A DNA stretch of 54,033 nt from Scybalocola_A sp900557175 (GTDB lineage: Bacteria > Bacillota > Clostridia > Lachnospirales > Lachnospiraceae). This document shows positions 35,454 through 44,221 of the stretch, piece by piece. Where the stretch lies: the NCBI GenBank assembly GCA_937890745.1, contig CALADH010000038.1:1-54033 (forward strand), in the 5' to 3' direction. The position numbers were made by a program, and so were the translations under genes. Positions within the stretch are counted from its first letter, which is position 1; every line of letters begins with the position of its first letter. The notes below the pieces were generated by a model that was not told where the DNA came from, did no database searches, and saw only the letters and a list, made by a program, of their open reading frames with translations.

Positions 35454-36236
35454 TTAAATGATATGTTTCTCGTCAAATTTACCCATGAGGTAAGCAACTG
35501 CTTCTTCAGGATCAAGTGTAACGACTTCGCCGGCACCCTTTCTTACCTTGTCGGAAGCTTTTGCAATCTTTGTCGGTGAACCTTTAAGACCGATGTTTGC
35601 ATCGTCTAAGTCTTTAAGGTCATTTCTGCCCCATGTTGTAATTTCAGCATCGCAGGCATCATAAATTCCGCCCGGTGTCATGTAACGAGGCTCATTTAAT
35701 TCTGAAAGCGCTGTGATTAAGCATGGCATTTTTGCTTTTACGACATGATATCTGTCTTCGTACTGACGCTGAACGATAACGCTGTCGCCTTCAATCTTAA
35801 TATCCTGTGCGTAAGAAATTACAGGGATATCAAGGTGCTCAGAAATCTGAGGGCCAACCTGTGCTGTATCACCATCAATAGCCTGACGGCCTGTGATAAT
35901 TAAATCATAATCAAGGTTTCTTAAACCTGCTGCGATTGTTGATGATGTCGCCCATGTATCTGCGCCACCAAGAACACGGTCTGTAATAAGAATACCTTTA
36001 TCTGCACCCATAGCAAGTGCTTCGCGGAGAACATCTGCAGCCTTTGGAAGTCCCATTGTCACTACAGTAACTTCTGCGCCATATTCATCTTTTAATCTTA
36101 ATGCTGCCTCTAAGCCTGCCTTGTCATCCGGATTCATGATTGCAAGCATTGCAGCTCTGTTAAGTGTACCGTCCGGGTTAAACTGAACTCCGCCTTTTGT
36201 ATCTGGTACCTGTTTTACACAAACAACTATCTTCAC
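35454..36236 (-). CDS. etfB: Electron transfer flavoprotein beta subunit
   Basis: 260 residues, beginning MKIVVCVKQVPDT from a GTG codon behind AGGAGG. The AMP/FAD-binding segment ALAMGADKGILITDR near 92 and the DLIITGRQAIDGDTAQVGPQ motif near 130 are diagnostic. In bifurcating EtfAB complexes the beta subunit holds the bifurcating flavin. It lies between bcd and etfA with short spacers. Confidence 0.95.
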   Translation of the reverse strand: MKIVVCVKQVPDTKGGVQFNPDGTLNRAAMLAIMNPDDKAGLEAALRLKDEYGAEVTVVTMGLPKAADVLREALAMGADKGILITDRVLGGADTWATSSTIAAGLRNLDYDLIITGRQAIDGDTAQVGPQISEHLDIPVISYAQDIKIEGDSVIVQRQYEDRYHVVKAKMPCLITALSELNEPRYMTPGGIYDACDAEITTWGRNDLKDLDDANIGLKGSPTKIAKASDKVRKGAGEVVTLDPEEAVAYLMGKFDEKHII

Positions 36237-36248
36237 GGTTCGTACCTC

Positions 36249-37400
36249 CTATTTCAATAAGTTTCCAGAAATAACCATACGCTGAACTTCTGATGTTCCT
36301 TCGTAGATTTCTGTAATCTTAGCATCTCTCATCATACGCTCTACATCATACTCTCTGATGTAACCGTAACCACCATGTAACTGAACAGCCTTTGTTGTCA
36401 CTTCCATCGCAACTTCTGCTGCATATAACTTAGCCATCGCTGCTTCCACACTGTAAACCTTCTGTGTAGCCTTAGCCATTGCTGCTTTGTATACTAAGTT
36501 CTTGGCAGCCTCTACCTTTGTAGCCATGTCTGCTAACTGGAACTGTGTATTCTGGAACTGTCCGATAGAACGTCCGAACTGCTTTCTTTCCTTAACGTAC
36601 TCTACTGTTCTTTCAAGAGCACCCTCTGCAAGACCAAGTGCCTGTGCAGCGATACCGATACGTCCGCCGTCAAGCGTATGCATAGCGATATTGAAGCCCT
36701 TGCCTTTCTGGCCGAGTAAGTTTTCCTTTGGAATACGGCAGTCTGTGAAGATTAATTCATATGTAGATGAACCGCGGATACCCATCTTCTTTTCTTTTGT
36801 ACCGAATGTGAATCCCGGTGTGCCTTTTTCAACGATAAATGCAGAAATCTCTTTCATCTTTCTGCCACGTTTTTCAATGATGCCTGTAACGGCAATTACA
36901 ATGTAAACATGAGCCTGCTTACCGTTTGTGATGAAGCATTTTGAGCCGTTTAATACCCACTCATCACCATCTAAAACAGCCTTTGTCTGCTGTCCCTGTG
37001 CATCTGTACCTGCGCCCGGCTCAGTTAAACCGAAAGCACCTAACCATTCGCCTGAAGCTAACTTCGGAACATATTTCTGTTTCTGTTCTTCTGTACCGTA
37101 TGTCATAATAGGATCGATACACAAAGATGTATGTGCTGATACGATAACTGCTGTTGTACCGCAGACTTTAGCTAATTCCTCTACACACATCACGTATGCT
37201 AAAGGATCGCAGCCCTGTCCGCCGTATTCCTTTGGTACAGGAATACCAAGGAAACCGTATTTAGCCATCTTTTCAACTGTTTCTGTCGGGAATGCTTCTG
37301 TTTCATCAACTTCCTGTGCGAGAGGCTTTACTTCGTTCTCTGCGAAATCTCTGTACAGAGTTCTGACCATCTCATGTTTCTTATCCAATGCGAAATCCAT
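36249..37400 (-). CDS. bcd: Butyryl-CoA dehydrogenase (acyl-CoA dehydrogenase)
   Basis: 383 residues, the standard length. FAD-binding FGLTEPGAGTDAQG near 130, substrate-site ITNGKQAHVYIVIA near 160, and the catalytic Glu367 in EIYEGTSEVQ near the C-terminus. It reduces crotonyl-CoA to butyryl-CoA; with EtfAB the surplus energy reduces ferredoxin. Order crt-hbd-bcd-etfB-etfA is the clostridial butyrate arrangement. Good SD GGAGGAA. Confidence 0.94.
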   Translation of the reverse strand: MDFALDKKHEMVRTLYRDFAENEVKPLAQEVDETEAFPTETVEKMAKYGFLGIPVPKEYGGQGCDPLAYVMCVEELAKVCGTTAVIVSAHTSLCIDPIMTYGTEEQKQKYVPKLASGEWLGAFGLTEPGAGTDAQGQQTKAVLDGDEWVLNGSKCFITNGKQAHVYIVIAVTGIIEKRGRKMKEISAFIVEKGTPGFTFGTKEKKMGIRGSSTYELIFTDCRIPKENLLGQKGKGFNIAMHTLDGGRIGIAAQALGLAEGALERTVEYVKERKQFGRSIGQFQNTQFQLADMATKVEAAKNLVYKAAMAKATQKVYSVEAAMAKLYAAEVAMEVTTKAVQLHGGYGYIREYDVERMMRDAKITEIYEGTSEVQRMVISGNLLK

Positions 37401-37466
37401 TTATTCTTCCTCCATGATAAAATATATTAGGCCGGAAGCCGTCACCGGCTTCCTGCCATTTAATGA

Positions 37467-38315
37467 TTATTTTGAATAATCATAGAAACCTGCACCTGTC
37501 TTACGTCCAAGCTTGCCGCCGCGAACCATCTGTCTTAACAATCTTGCAGCTCTGTATTTTGAATCACATGTTTCAGCGTAGAATACGTCCATGATATGTA
37601 AGCATGTATCAAGGCCGATAAGGTCAGCTAATGCTAAAGGTCCCATTGGGTGATTGCAGCCTAATTTCATAGCTGTATCAATATCTTCTGCTGAAGCAAG
37701 ACCTTCCTCGTAAACCATGATTGCTTCATTGATCATTGGGATAAGGATTCTGTTTACAACAAAACCAGGGCCTTCTTTAACTTCTACAGGTGTCTTTCCG
37801 ATTTCTGCAGATAAGTCATAGATTGCCTTAAATGTCTCATCAGATGTATGTAATCCACGGATAACCTCAACTAATTTCATAACTGTTGCAGGGTTGAAGA
37901 AATGCATACCGATGAATTTGTCTTCTCTCTTTGTTGCGCTTGCAATTAATGTAATTGAGATTGAAGATGTATTTGTTGCGAAGATTGTCTCCGGTTTACA
38001 AATACCATCAAGTTCTTTAAATAAGTTCTTTTTGATTTCGATATTCTCAACGATTGCTTCAAGAACTAAATCAGCATCCGCTGCCGGTGCAAGCTCTGTT
38101 GTTGTAGAAATTCTTGAAAGGATGTCAGCTTTGCCTGCTTCGTCCATCTTGCCCTTTGCAACAAGCTTGTCAAGGCCTTTTTCAAGTCTAGCCATAGCTT
38201 TTGCACAAATTTCTTCTGTCATATCTCTGAATACAACTTCAAGACCAGCTTTAGCCATAACCTGTCCGATATCAAGACCCATCTGTCCTGCACCAACGAT
38301 AAATACTTTTTTCAT
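37467..38315 (-). CDS. hbd: 3-hydroxybutyryl-CoA dehydrogenase
   Basis: 282 residues. NAD(P)-binding GAGQMGLDIGQVMAKAG at the N-terminus, FATNTSSISITL near 112, catalytic His in IGMHFFNPATVMKLVEV near 138, and VVNRILIPMINEAI near 185. It reduces acetoacetyl-CoA to 3-hydroxybutyryl-CoA. Second gene of the operon, 72 bp after crt. The thiolase that would feed it is not in this window. Confidence 0.95.
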   Translation of the reverse strand: MKKVFIVGAGQMGLDIGQVMAKAGLEVVFRDMTEEICAKAMARLEKGLDKLVAKGKMDEAGKADILSRISTTTELAPAADADLVLEAIVENIEIKKNLFKELDGICKPETIFATNTSSISITLIASATKREDKFIGMHFFNPATVMKLVEVIRGLHTSDETFKAIYDLSAEIGKTPVEVKEGPGFVVNRILIPMINEAIMVYEEGLASAEDIDTAMKLGCNHPMGPLALADLIGLDTCLHIMDVFYAETCDSKYRAARLLRQMVRGGKLGRKTGAGFYDYSK

Positions 38316-38387
38316 GATAATCTCCTCCTAAACATTGGTATCTTATATTATACCACAAAATTTTATAGTTGCTAAGTATTCTGTCAA

Positions 38388-39164
38388 TTATTTATTAATA
38401 AAATTTTTCTCTTTGCGTTTTTCAAGGAAAGCGCTCATGCCTTCAACCTGATCATGTGTCTCGAAGCAGTCACCAAATAACTTTTCTTCAATAACAACAG
38501 CCTGATCCATATCAACCTGTAAACCTTCGTTGATTGCTTTCTTACAGTTGCGTACGGCAATCGGGGCATTCTTTGCAATACCTGCGGCCATTTTCTCTGC
38601 TGCCGGCATCAATTCTTCGGATGTATAAACAGCATTGACAAGACCGATACGGTAAGCTTCCTGTGCTGTAATATTTCTTGCTGTATAAATCAGCTGCTTA
38701 GCCATGCCAGGGCTGACTAAACGTGCAAGTCTTTGTGTACCGCCGAATCCCGGTGTGATTCCAAGGCCAACCTCAGGCTGTCCGAATACTGCGTTTTCAG
38801 AGCAGATACGGATATCACAGCTCATGGAAATCTCACAGCCGCCGCCAAGAGCGAAACCATTCACTGCTGCAATGACAGGAATTGGGAATGTTTCAAGTTT
38901 TCTGAAAACGTCATTGCCTTTCTTACCAAAAGCTTCTCCGCCTTCTTTTGTTAATGTGCTCATCTCTGCAATATCCGCACCGGCAACAAATGATTTTTCT
39001 CCGGCACCTGTAAGGATCAAGCATCTTACTGTTTCTAAATCAACAGCGTCAAGAGCAGCATCTAAATCATTCAAAACTTCTGAATTTAATGCGTTTAATG
39101 CCTTTGGACGGTTAATTGTAAGAATACCAACGTTACCTTTGACTTCATACAAAACATTTGACAT
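38388..39164 (-). CDS. crt: Crotonase (3-hydroxybutyryl-CoA dehydratase)
   Basis: 258 residues. The oxyanion-hole and catalytic segments are SFVAGADIAEM near 64 and GFALGGGCEISMSCDIRICSE near 100-120, then FGQPEVGLGITPGFGGTQRL near 128-146 with the second catalytic Glu. It dehydrates 3-hydroxybutyryl-CoA to crotonyl-CoA. First gene of the operon in this window. Confidence 0.95.
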   Translation of the reverse strand: MSNVLYEVKGNVGILTINRPKALNALNSEVLNDLDAALDAVDLETVRCLILTGAGEKSFVAGADIAEMSTLTKEGGEAFGKKGNDVFRKLETFPIPVIAAVNGFALGGGCEISMSCDIRICSENAVFGQPEVGLGITPGFGGTQRLARLVSPGMAKQLIYTARNITAQEAYRIGLVNAVYTSEELMPAAEKMAAGIAKNAPIAVRNCKKAINEGLQVDMDQAVVIEEKLFGDCFETHDQVEGMSAFLEKRKEKNFINK

Positions 39165-39206
39165 TTTTTTAACTTCCTTTCATATTTGAGTTTCACTTCG
39201 TCTTCT

Positions 39207-39235
39207 ATGATACAATATTCTCTCCCATAAGTAAA
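39207..39235 (-). promoter_or_regulatory. Candidate promoter of the butyrate operon
   Basis: Minus strand TTTACT (39230-39235), 17 bp, TATCAT (39207-39212), about 43 bp before crt. The 282-bp gap between crt and the divergent AEC gene holds this and the plus-strand promoter; I see no other structure in it. Confidence 0.5.
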
Positions 39236-39355
39236 GACATTAAGTACAACTTTTTTTTATTCTTCTTCGTTCTTGTGTAAAATTTCCCCAAATTTTTTTG
39301 TAGATTTCTTAACAATACCTGTATTTACACTCTATATACTAAAAACTACTTGCTA

Positions 39356-39383
39356 TTTCACGTTCTTTCGTCAATAATATAAT
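39356..39383 (+). promoter_or_regulatory. Candidate promoter of the AEC transporter gene
   Basis: TTTCAC (39356-39361), 16 bp, TATAAT (39378-39383). Confidence 0.55.
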
Positions 39384-39446
39384 ATCAGAAGGGAGCTCAT
39401 TTCCCAAAAATATCGGAAATCTATGGTTTATCAGGGAGAAATGTTG

Positions 39447-40391
39447 ATGGAAAATCTGATTTTTAGTCTAAATGCCACCGCCCCTATTTTTCTTTTAATG
39501 GCGCTTGGCCTGTTATTTAAAAAACTGAATATTATCGACGAAGCCTTCGCCGCCCGTCTCAACAAATTTGTCTTTCTTATTCCTCTGCCGGTGCTTGTCT
39601 TTGAAGATCTGGCAAATGTCGATTTTAGAGAAGTATGGGATGGAAAATTTGTATTGTTCTGCTTTGCGGCAACCCTTTTAAGCATTTCCCTTGCTGCGGC
39701 TGTCTCTCTCATATGGCGAGGAACGTCCATACAAGGTGAATTTATTCAGGCGTCTTACAGAAGCAGCGCCGCACTTTTGGGCGTGGCACTGATCCAGAAC
39801 ATTTACGGCAGCGCAGGCATGGCACCGCTGATGATTATCGGCAGTGTGCCGCTTTATAATATTATGGCAGTCACAGTTTTATCCTTTTCTGGTCCAAAGC
39901 AAAAAAATGCCGGACGTCCGATGTGGAAAAAAACTTTCAAAGGGATTATCACAAATCCGATTATTTTGGGTATTGCCGCCGGCATCCTCTGGTCGCTTTT
40001 GCGCCTGCCGATGCCGCCCATCCTTGAAAAGACTGTTTCTAATATCAGCGGCATGGCAACACCACTCGGTCTTATAGCGATGGGCGCCACCTTTGATATC
40101 AAAAAAGTATCCGGGCGCATCGCTCCTGCCGTTACCGCTTCGTTTATTAAGCTGATCGGTCTTGCCGCCCTTTTTCTTCCGGCCGCCGTTTTTCTCGGTT
40201 TCCGTGCCGAAAAGCTTGTGGCAATTCTTGTCATGCTCGGCTCTGCCACAACTGTCAGCTGCTTTGTCATGGCAAAAAACATGGGCCACGAAGGGACGAT
40301 GACCTCCGCGACAGTCATGCTCACAACACTTTTTGCCGCCTTTACACTGACCGGCTGGCTCTGCATTCTAAAATCACTTGGATTACTTTAA
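39447..40391 (+). CDS. AEC (auxin efflux carrier) family transporter
   Basis: 314 residues, with about ten transmembrane segments in two bundles. AEC patterns include ATAPIFLLMALGLLFKKLNII at the N-terminus and a central NPIILGIAAGILWSL near 177. Bacterial members move small carboxylates such as malate or other weak acids, often outward. Facing the butyrate operon, it might export an acid, but nothing specific shows this. The start ATG 39447 is set by GGGAG 8 nt upstream; earlier ATGs are too close to, or ahead of, the SD. Confidence 0.85.
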   Translation: MENLIFSLNATAPIFLLMALGLLFKKLNIIDEAFAARLNKFVFLIPLPVLVFEDLANVDFREVWDGKFVLFCFAATLLSISLAAAVSLIWRGTSIQGEFIQASYRSSAALLGVALIQNIYGSAGMAPLMIIGSVPLYNIMAVTVLSFSGPKQKNAGRPMWKKTFKGIITNPIILGIAAGILWSLLRLPMPPILEKTVSNISGMATPLGLIAMGATFDIKKVSGRIAPAVTASFIKLIGLAALFLPAAVFLGFRAEKLVAILVMLGSATTVSCFVMAKNMGHEGTMTSATVMLTTLFAAFTLTGWLCILKSLGLL

Positions 40392-40404
40392 AAAATAATT
40401 GCAA

Positions 40405-40462
40405 AACAGGCATCTATTTGTCTGTGCACTCAAGTTACAGTGCAGACAAATAAATGCCTGTT
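40405..40462. terminator. Large bidirectional terminator between AEC and MATE genes
   Basis: AACAGGCAT (40405-40413) pairs with ATGCCTGTT (40454-40462), and inside ATTTGTCTGTGCACT pairs with AGTGCAGACAAAT. A-rich before, T-rich after; genes on either side converge. Confidence 0.88.
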
Positions 40463-40467
40463 GTATT

Positions 40468-41862
40468 TTAATGACCGTTTTCAAGACGTTTCATTGCCTC
40501 AACTTCTTCAAGTCTTTTTTCCATCACCTTTTTAATTGTCAGCTTATAAACAATGATTGTTGCCAGCGGTCCGAATATATCTGATATTGTCTCGCTGAAA
40601 AAGACCATCTTCGGTTCGGCAAACAACGGAATAATAAATAAAGCGGCAAAGTATACAAGTTTTCTGAAAAACGACAGTGGCAGTGACAAATTGACACGTC
40701 CCATTGCCGTAAAGCCATCTACAAGCTCATATTGAAAGCCCAGCGGTATGATTGCCAGCGTGCATACTTTAATCGCCCATACAGCTTGCTCTCCAAGAAC
40801 CGCATCTGCCGTAAATAAACGTACAAACAAAGGGCTGATCGTCCATGCGATAATCATCATCAGGCTCATGTAGCCTACACACAGACACAAAATATACTTT
40901 TGCGCTTTAAGAACACGTTCCGTCTGACCGGCGCCATAATTGTAGGAAAGAATCGTCTGCGTCCCGCCGCTGATACCGCCAAGCGGCATCGTAACAATGA
41001 GCATAAAGCTCTGAACAATCGTTGCACACGTAATCAGCGCATCGCCCTGCGCCGGACCGCCATAGCGCTGAAGCACTGAATTCATGGCAATAATCATCAC
41101 ATTATCTATAGCAATAATGATAAACGGCGTAAATCCGAGTGCCAGAACACGGCGCATAATTTTAAAACTGTAGCCGCCAAATGTAATGCGGATCGGCACT
41201 GTCCTGCCAAACAAAAATGTCAGCACAAACGCGCAGCTTGCCACCTGTGAAAGTACCGTCGCCACCGCTGCGCCTTTGACGCCCATATTAAAACCGAAAA
41301 TAAATACTGGATCAAGCACAATATTGCAGACTGCACCGACCATAACGGAAATCATCCCTGTTTTGGCAAATCCCTGACATATGATAAACTGATTCATGCC
41401 GGTGGCAAGCAGTGCAAAAATCGTGCCGAGCAAATAGGTAGTGAAATAACTGTCCGCATAGGCATAGGTCTGTGTACTGGCGCCGAATAAATAGAGCATC
41501 GGCTCCTTCAGAGCCATAATCACAGCCGTCAAAACAACAGACAGCACACAAAGCATCATAAAACAGTTAGACAATATTTTTCGCGCCTCTTTTTCTCTGC
41601 CTTCACCCATGCGTATGCTCATCAGCGGCGATCCACCGACGCCAATCAGAGACGCAAAGGATGAAATCATTGTCACGACCGGCCCGCACACGCCGACACC
41701 TGCCAGTGCAATATCGCCGATTTCCGGAATATTTCCGATATACATACGGTCAACAATACTGTAAAGCACACTGACAAATTGGGCAAGCATACTCGGTATG
41801 GCAATGCGCCATACAAGCGTTTTGATATTATCCTTGCCAAGATTGTTTTGTTTTTTCATCAT
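40468..41862 (-). CDS. Second MATE family efflux transporter
   Basis: 464 residues, 12 predicted membrane helices in two halves. The N-terminal PSMLAQFVSVLYSIVDRMYIGNIP and GGSPLMSIRMGEGREKEARK near 77-95 are MATE signatures. It is only distantly similar to the pump at 1719-3053 and has no adjacent MerR-type gene. The start is one of two adjacent ATGs (41862 or 41859) behind GGGAG. It follows rpoN by 44 bp on the same strand and might be co-transcribed with it. Confidence 0.85.
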   Translation of the reverse strand: MMKKQNNLGKDNIKTLVWRIAIPSMLAQFVSVLYSIVDRMYIGNIPEIGDIALAGVGVCGPVVTMISSFASLIGVGGSPLMSIRMGEGREKEARKILSNCFMMLCVLSVVLTAVIMALKEPMLYLFGASTQTYAYADSYFTTYLLGTIFALLATGMNQFIICQGFAKTGMISVMVGAVCNIVLDPVFIFGFNMGVKGAAVATVLSQVASCAFVLTFLFGRTVPIRITFGGYSFKIMRRVLALGFTPFIIIAIDNVMIIAMNSVLQRYGGPAQGDALITCATIVQSFMLIVTMPLGGISGGTQTILSYNYGAGQTERVLKAQKYILCLCVGYMSLMMIIAWTISPLFVRLFTADAVLGEQAVWAIKVCTLAIIPLGFQYELVDGFTAMGRVNLSLPLSFFRKLVYFAALFIIPLFAEPKMVFFSETISDIFGPLATIIVYKLTIKKVMEKRLEEVEAMKRLENGH

Positions 41863-41906
41863 TTTCTCCCAAATTTATGTAAACTTTTTCTATCAAAAAA
41901 CGGCCT

Positions 41907-43265
41907 CTAAAATTCACGGCGGCCCCCGGCATCCCTGATGCCTGCTTCCTCCCTGTATTTTGCAACAGTACGCCTCGAAATATGAACGCCGGCCTCCGAA
42001 AGCTTTTCGCTGATGACGCGGTCACTATACGGCTTTTTCTTATTTTCATTGCCGATAATATCCGACATCATCTGTTTAATATGTTCCGGCGTCACCGCCT
42101 CGCTGCCGCTGGCATAAACGCCCTTTGAAAAGAAGTAATTCATAGGGAAAATTCCCCACGGGCACTGCATATACTTATCCCGCACAGCACGGCTCACCGT
42201 TGACTCATGAATCGACAGCCGTTTGGCCACATCCGCCTGCCGCATCGGTTTTAAAAAACCTTGTCCTTTAAGGAAAAATTCCTCCTGAATATCAACAATC
42301 GTTTTTGCCACTGAAAGAAGCGTTTTATTTCTCTGAGAAATACAATGCATCACCCATTCGGCCTGCCGTACTTTCTCCCCGATATAATCCTTTGCTTCCT
42401 TTGGCGTATCACTATTAAGCATCCCCTTATAATAGCTGTTCACAGACATTTTCGGGTACATATATTCATTCAGAAGAATTTCATAATAGCCGCCAAGTTT
42501 AACAACCGTCACATCCGGCGTAATATACTTAAGCGTTTCACGGCTGCAGAAGCTTGCCCCCGGCTTCGGATTCAGTTCTCTGATTTTCTCACACTCAGCC
42601 TGAATAGCCTCAATCGGCAGCTTCATCCGCTTTGCAATGACATGCAGCTGGTTTTTACCGACAAGTTCAAGATAATTTTGTATCATTTCCGTAAGCACCG
42701 GTGTATTTTCACCGCTTCTGTCAAGCTGAAGCAGAAGGCACTCCGAAAGGCTTTCCGCACAAATCCCGGCAGGTTCCAAACTTTTTAATATTGAAAGTAC
42801 TTCGTCAACATCACACTCACCGACATTAAACCTTTTTGCCGTTTCTTTCTTATCTTCTTCGAAATATCCTTTTTCATCAAGGCAGTTTACAATATATGCT
42901 GCCATTTCAAGCTGCTTTTTCGAAAGCGTCTTTGTAAGTAACTGGGACAGAAGATATTCCGCCAGCGTCTCCCCCTCATCTGTATCAAAATTCCATCGGT
43001 CACGCTCGCCGTCTTCCGTATAATCATTATGATAATAAACACGGTTTTGTTCATCGGATGCCTCAAGCCACTCGATCTTACGCCTGATTTCACCGTCAGG
43101 GTCATCACTTTCATAAGCTTCCTCCAAATCAACAACCGGATTTTCAAGAGCGAGCTCTTTCATGTAAGCTTCCAGCTCCTGCGAGCTCATCTGCAATATA
43201 TTGGCCGACTGTATCTGTCTTTGCGAAAGTACCTGTGACTGGACAGGCTGAAGCTTTAACTCCAT
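41907..43265 (-). CDS. rpoN: RNA polymerase sigma-54 factor
   Basis: 452 residues. Gln-rich region I at the N-terminus (LQPVQSQVLSQRQIQSANILQMSSQELEAY shortened motif with NPVVDLEE), acidic region II, core-binding domain near 115-260, HTH near 330-350 (VAKRLSIHESTVSRAVRDKY) and the RpoN box SRRTVAKYRE near 433. Sigma-54 needs AAA+ enhancer-binding activators, none of which lie in this window. Next to a MATE gene and a deacetylase it has no obvious regulon here. Confidence 0.95.
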   Translation of the reverse strand: MELKLQPVQSQVLSQRQIQSANILQMSSQELEAYMKELALENPVVDLEEAYESDDPDGEIRRKIEWLEASDEQNRVYYHNDYTEDGERDRWNFDTDEGETLAEYLLSQLLTKTLSKKQLEMAAYIVNCLDEKGYFEEDKKETAKRFNVGECDVDEVLSILKSLEPAGICAESLSECLLLQLDRSGENTPVLTEMIQNYLELVGKNQLHVIAKRMKLPIEAIQAECEKIRELNPKPGASFCSRETLKYITPDVTVVKLGGYYEILLNEYMYPKMSVNSYYKGMLNSDTPKEAKDYIGEKVRQAEWVMHCISQRNKTLLSVAKTIVDIQEEFFLKGQGFLKPMRQADVAKRLSIHESTVSRAVRDKYMQCPWGIFPMNYFFSKGVYASGSEAVTPEHIKQMMSDIIGNENKKKPYSDRVISEKLSEAGVHISRRTVAKYREEAGIRDAGGRREF

Positions 43266-43397
43266 AACTTTTTCTCCTTTGCAAAATCTTACGCCATCAT
43301 TCTACTCTCTTTGATCCCGACCGTCAACCAAAGAATTTTTCTCATATTTCGCATGGTCTTTTCATATCTTTTACAAAGACATATGGGCGGTGACTCT

Positions 43398-44186
43398 ATG
43401 GAACATGAAGCTTTAAAACGCCAGAATCTTAAAACCTTTTTTAAATGCGGCTGCGTTGTCTGCACTCTGCTTTTGCTCGGTGCTGCCGCCTTTCATTTCG
43501 TGGCACCTGCCGTCACAATCAGCGGTGCTGCCGAAACAAGAAAGATACCGGTTTATTGCGTCGATACCGATAAAAAACAGGTGGCACTTTCATTTGATGC
43601 CGCGTGGGGCAATGAAGACACCGATACACTTTTATCCATTCTCAAAGAAAACAATGTCAGGACGACCTTTTTTATGACCGGCGGCTGGGTTGACAGCTAC
43701 CCTGACGATGTCAAGAAAATCGCAGCGGCTGGTCACGACTTAGGCAACCATTCTCAAAACCACAAGCAGATGTCACAGCTGGATGCAGATACATGCAATT
43801 TTGAAATTTCTGAAGTCACCAAAAAAGTAGAAGCCTTAACCGGTACAAAAATGTGCCTTTTCAGGCCGCCATACGGCGACTATAACAATCAGCTCATAGA
43901 ATCAGCCAATGCCCTCGGCTATCATGTCATTCAATGGTCGGTAGACAGCCTTGACTGGAAGGATTACGGCGCTGACAGCATCGTTGACACTGTTTTAAAT
44001 CATAAAAATCTAAAGGACGGTGCCATTATTCTGATGCACAACGGTGCAAAGTACACAAAGGATGCCCTTCCCCGCGTCATTTCAGGCTTAAAAGAAAAAG
44101 GCTTTGAAATCGTTCCTGTATCAGAGCTTATTTATACCGAAAATTATCACACGGACAATACCGGAATGCAAATTAAGGACAGCTAA
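43398..44186 (+). CDS. Polysaccharide deacetylase (CE4), PdaB-like
   Basis: 262 residues. One N-terminal membrane anchor (about 14-34) precedes a NodB domain: motif 1 SFDAAWG near 68, motif 2 HDLGNHSQNHKQM near 113 with the metal His pair, motif 3 RPPYGDYN near 158, motif 4 WSVDSLDWKDYG near 180 and motif 5 GAIILMHNG near 210. It probably deacetylates peptidoglycan; PdaB-type proteins act in sporulation. The start is ATG 43398, behind GGTGA; earlier in-frame ATGs lack an SD. Confidence 0.87.
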   Translation: MEHEALKRQNLKTFFKCGCVVCTLLLLGAAAFHFVAPAVTISGAAETRKIPVYCVDTDKKQVALSFDAAWGNEDTDTLLSILKENNVRTTFFMTGGWVDSYPDDVKKIAAAGHDLGNHSQNHKQMSQLDADTCNFEISEVTKKVEALTGTKMCLFRPPYGDYNNQLIESANALGYHVIQWSVDSLDWKDYGADSIVDTVLNHKNLKDGAIILMHNGAKYTKDALPRVISGLKEKGFEIVPVSELIYTENYHTDNTGMQIKDS

Positions 44187-44201
44187 AATGCTGTCCTTAA
44201 T
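44172..44201. terminator. Terminator overlapping the deacetylase stop codon
   Basis: ATTAAGGACAGC (44172-44183) pairs with GCTGTCCTTAAT (44190-44201). The TAA stop lies in the loop. It separates convergent genes; T tracts are weak. Its AAGGACAGC stem also occurs in the terminator at 29424-29456. Confidence 0.65.
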
Positions 44202-44221
44202 CTGTCCATAATCAGTATTCT

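Noticed and set aside
40468..43265. Sigma-54 promoters or an enhancer-binding activator near rpoN
   Set aside because: No TGGCAC-N5-TTGC-type site or AAA+ activator gene was found by eye in the neighbourhood.
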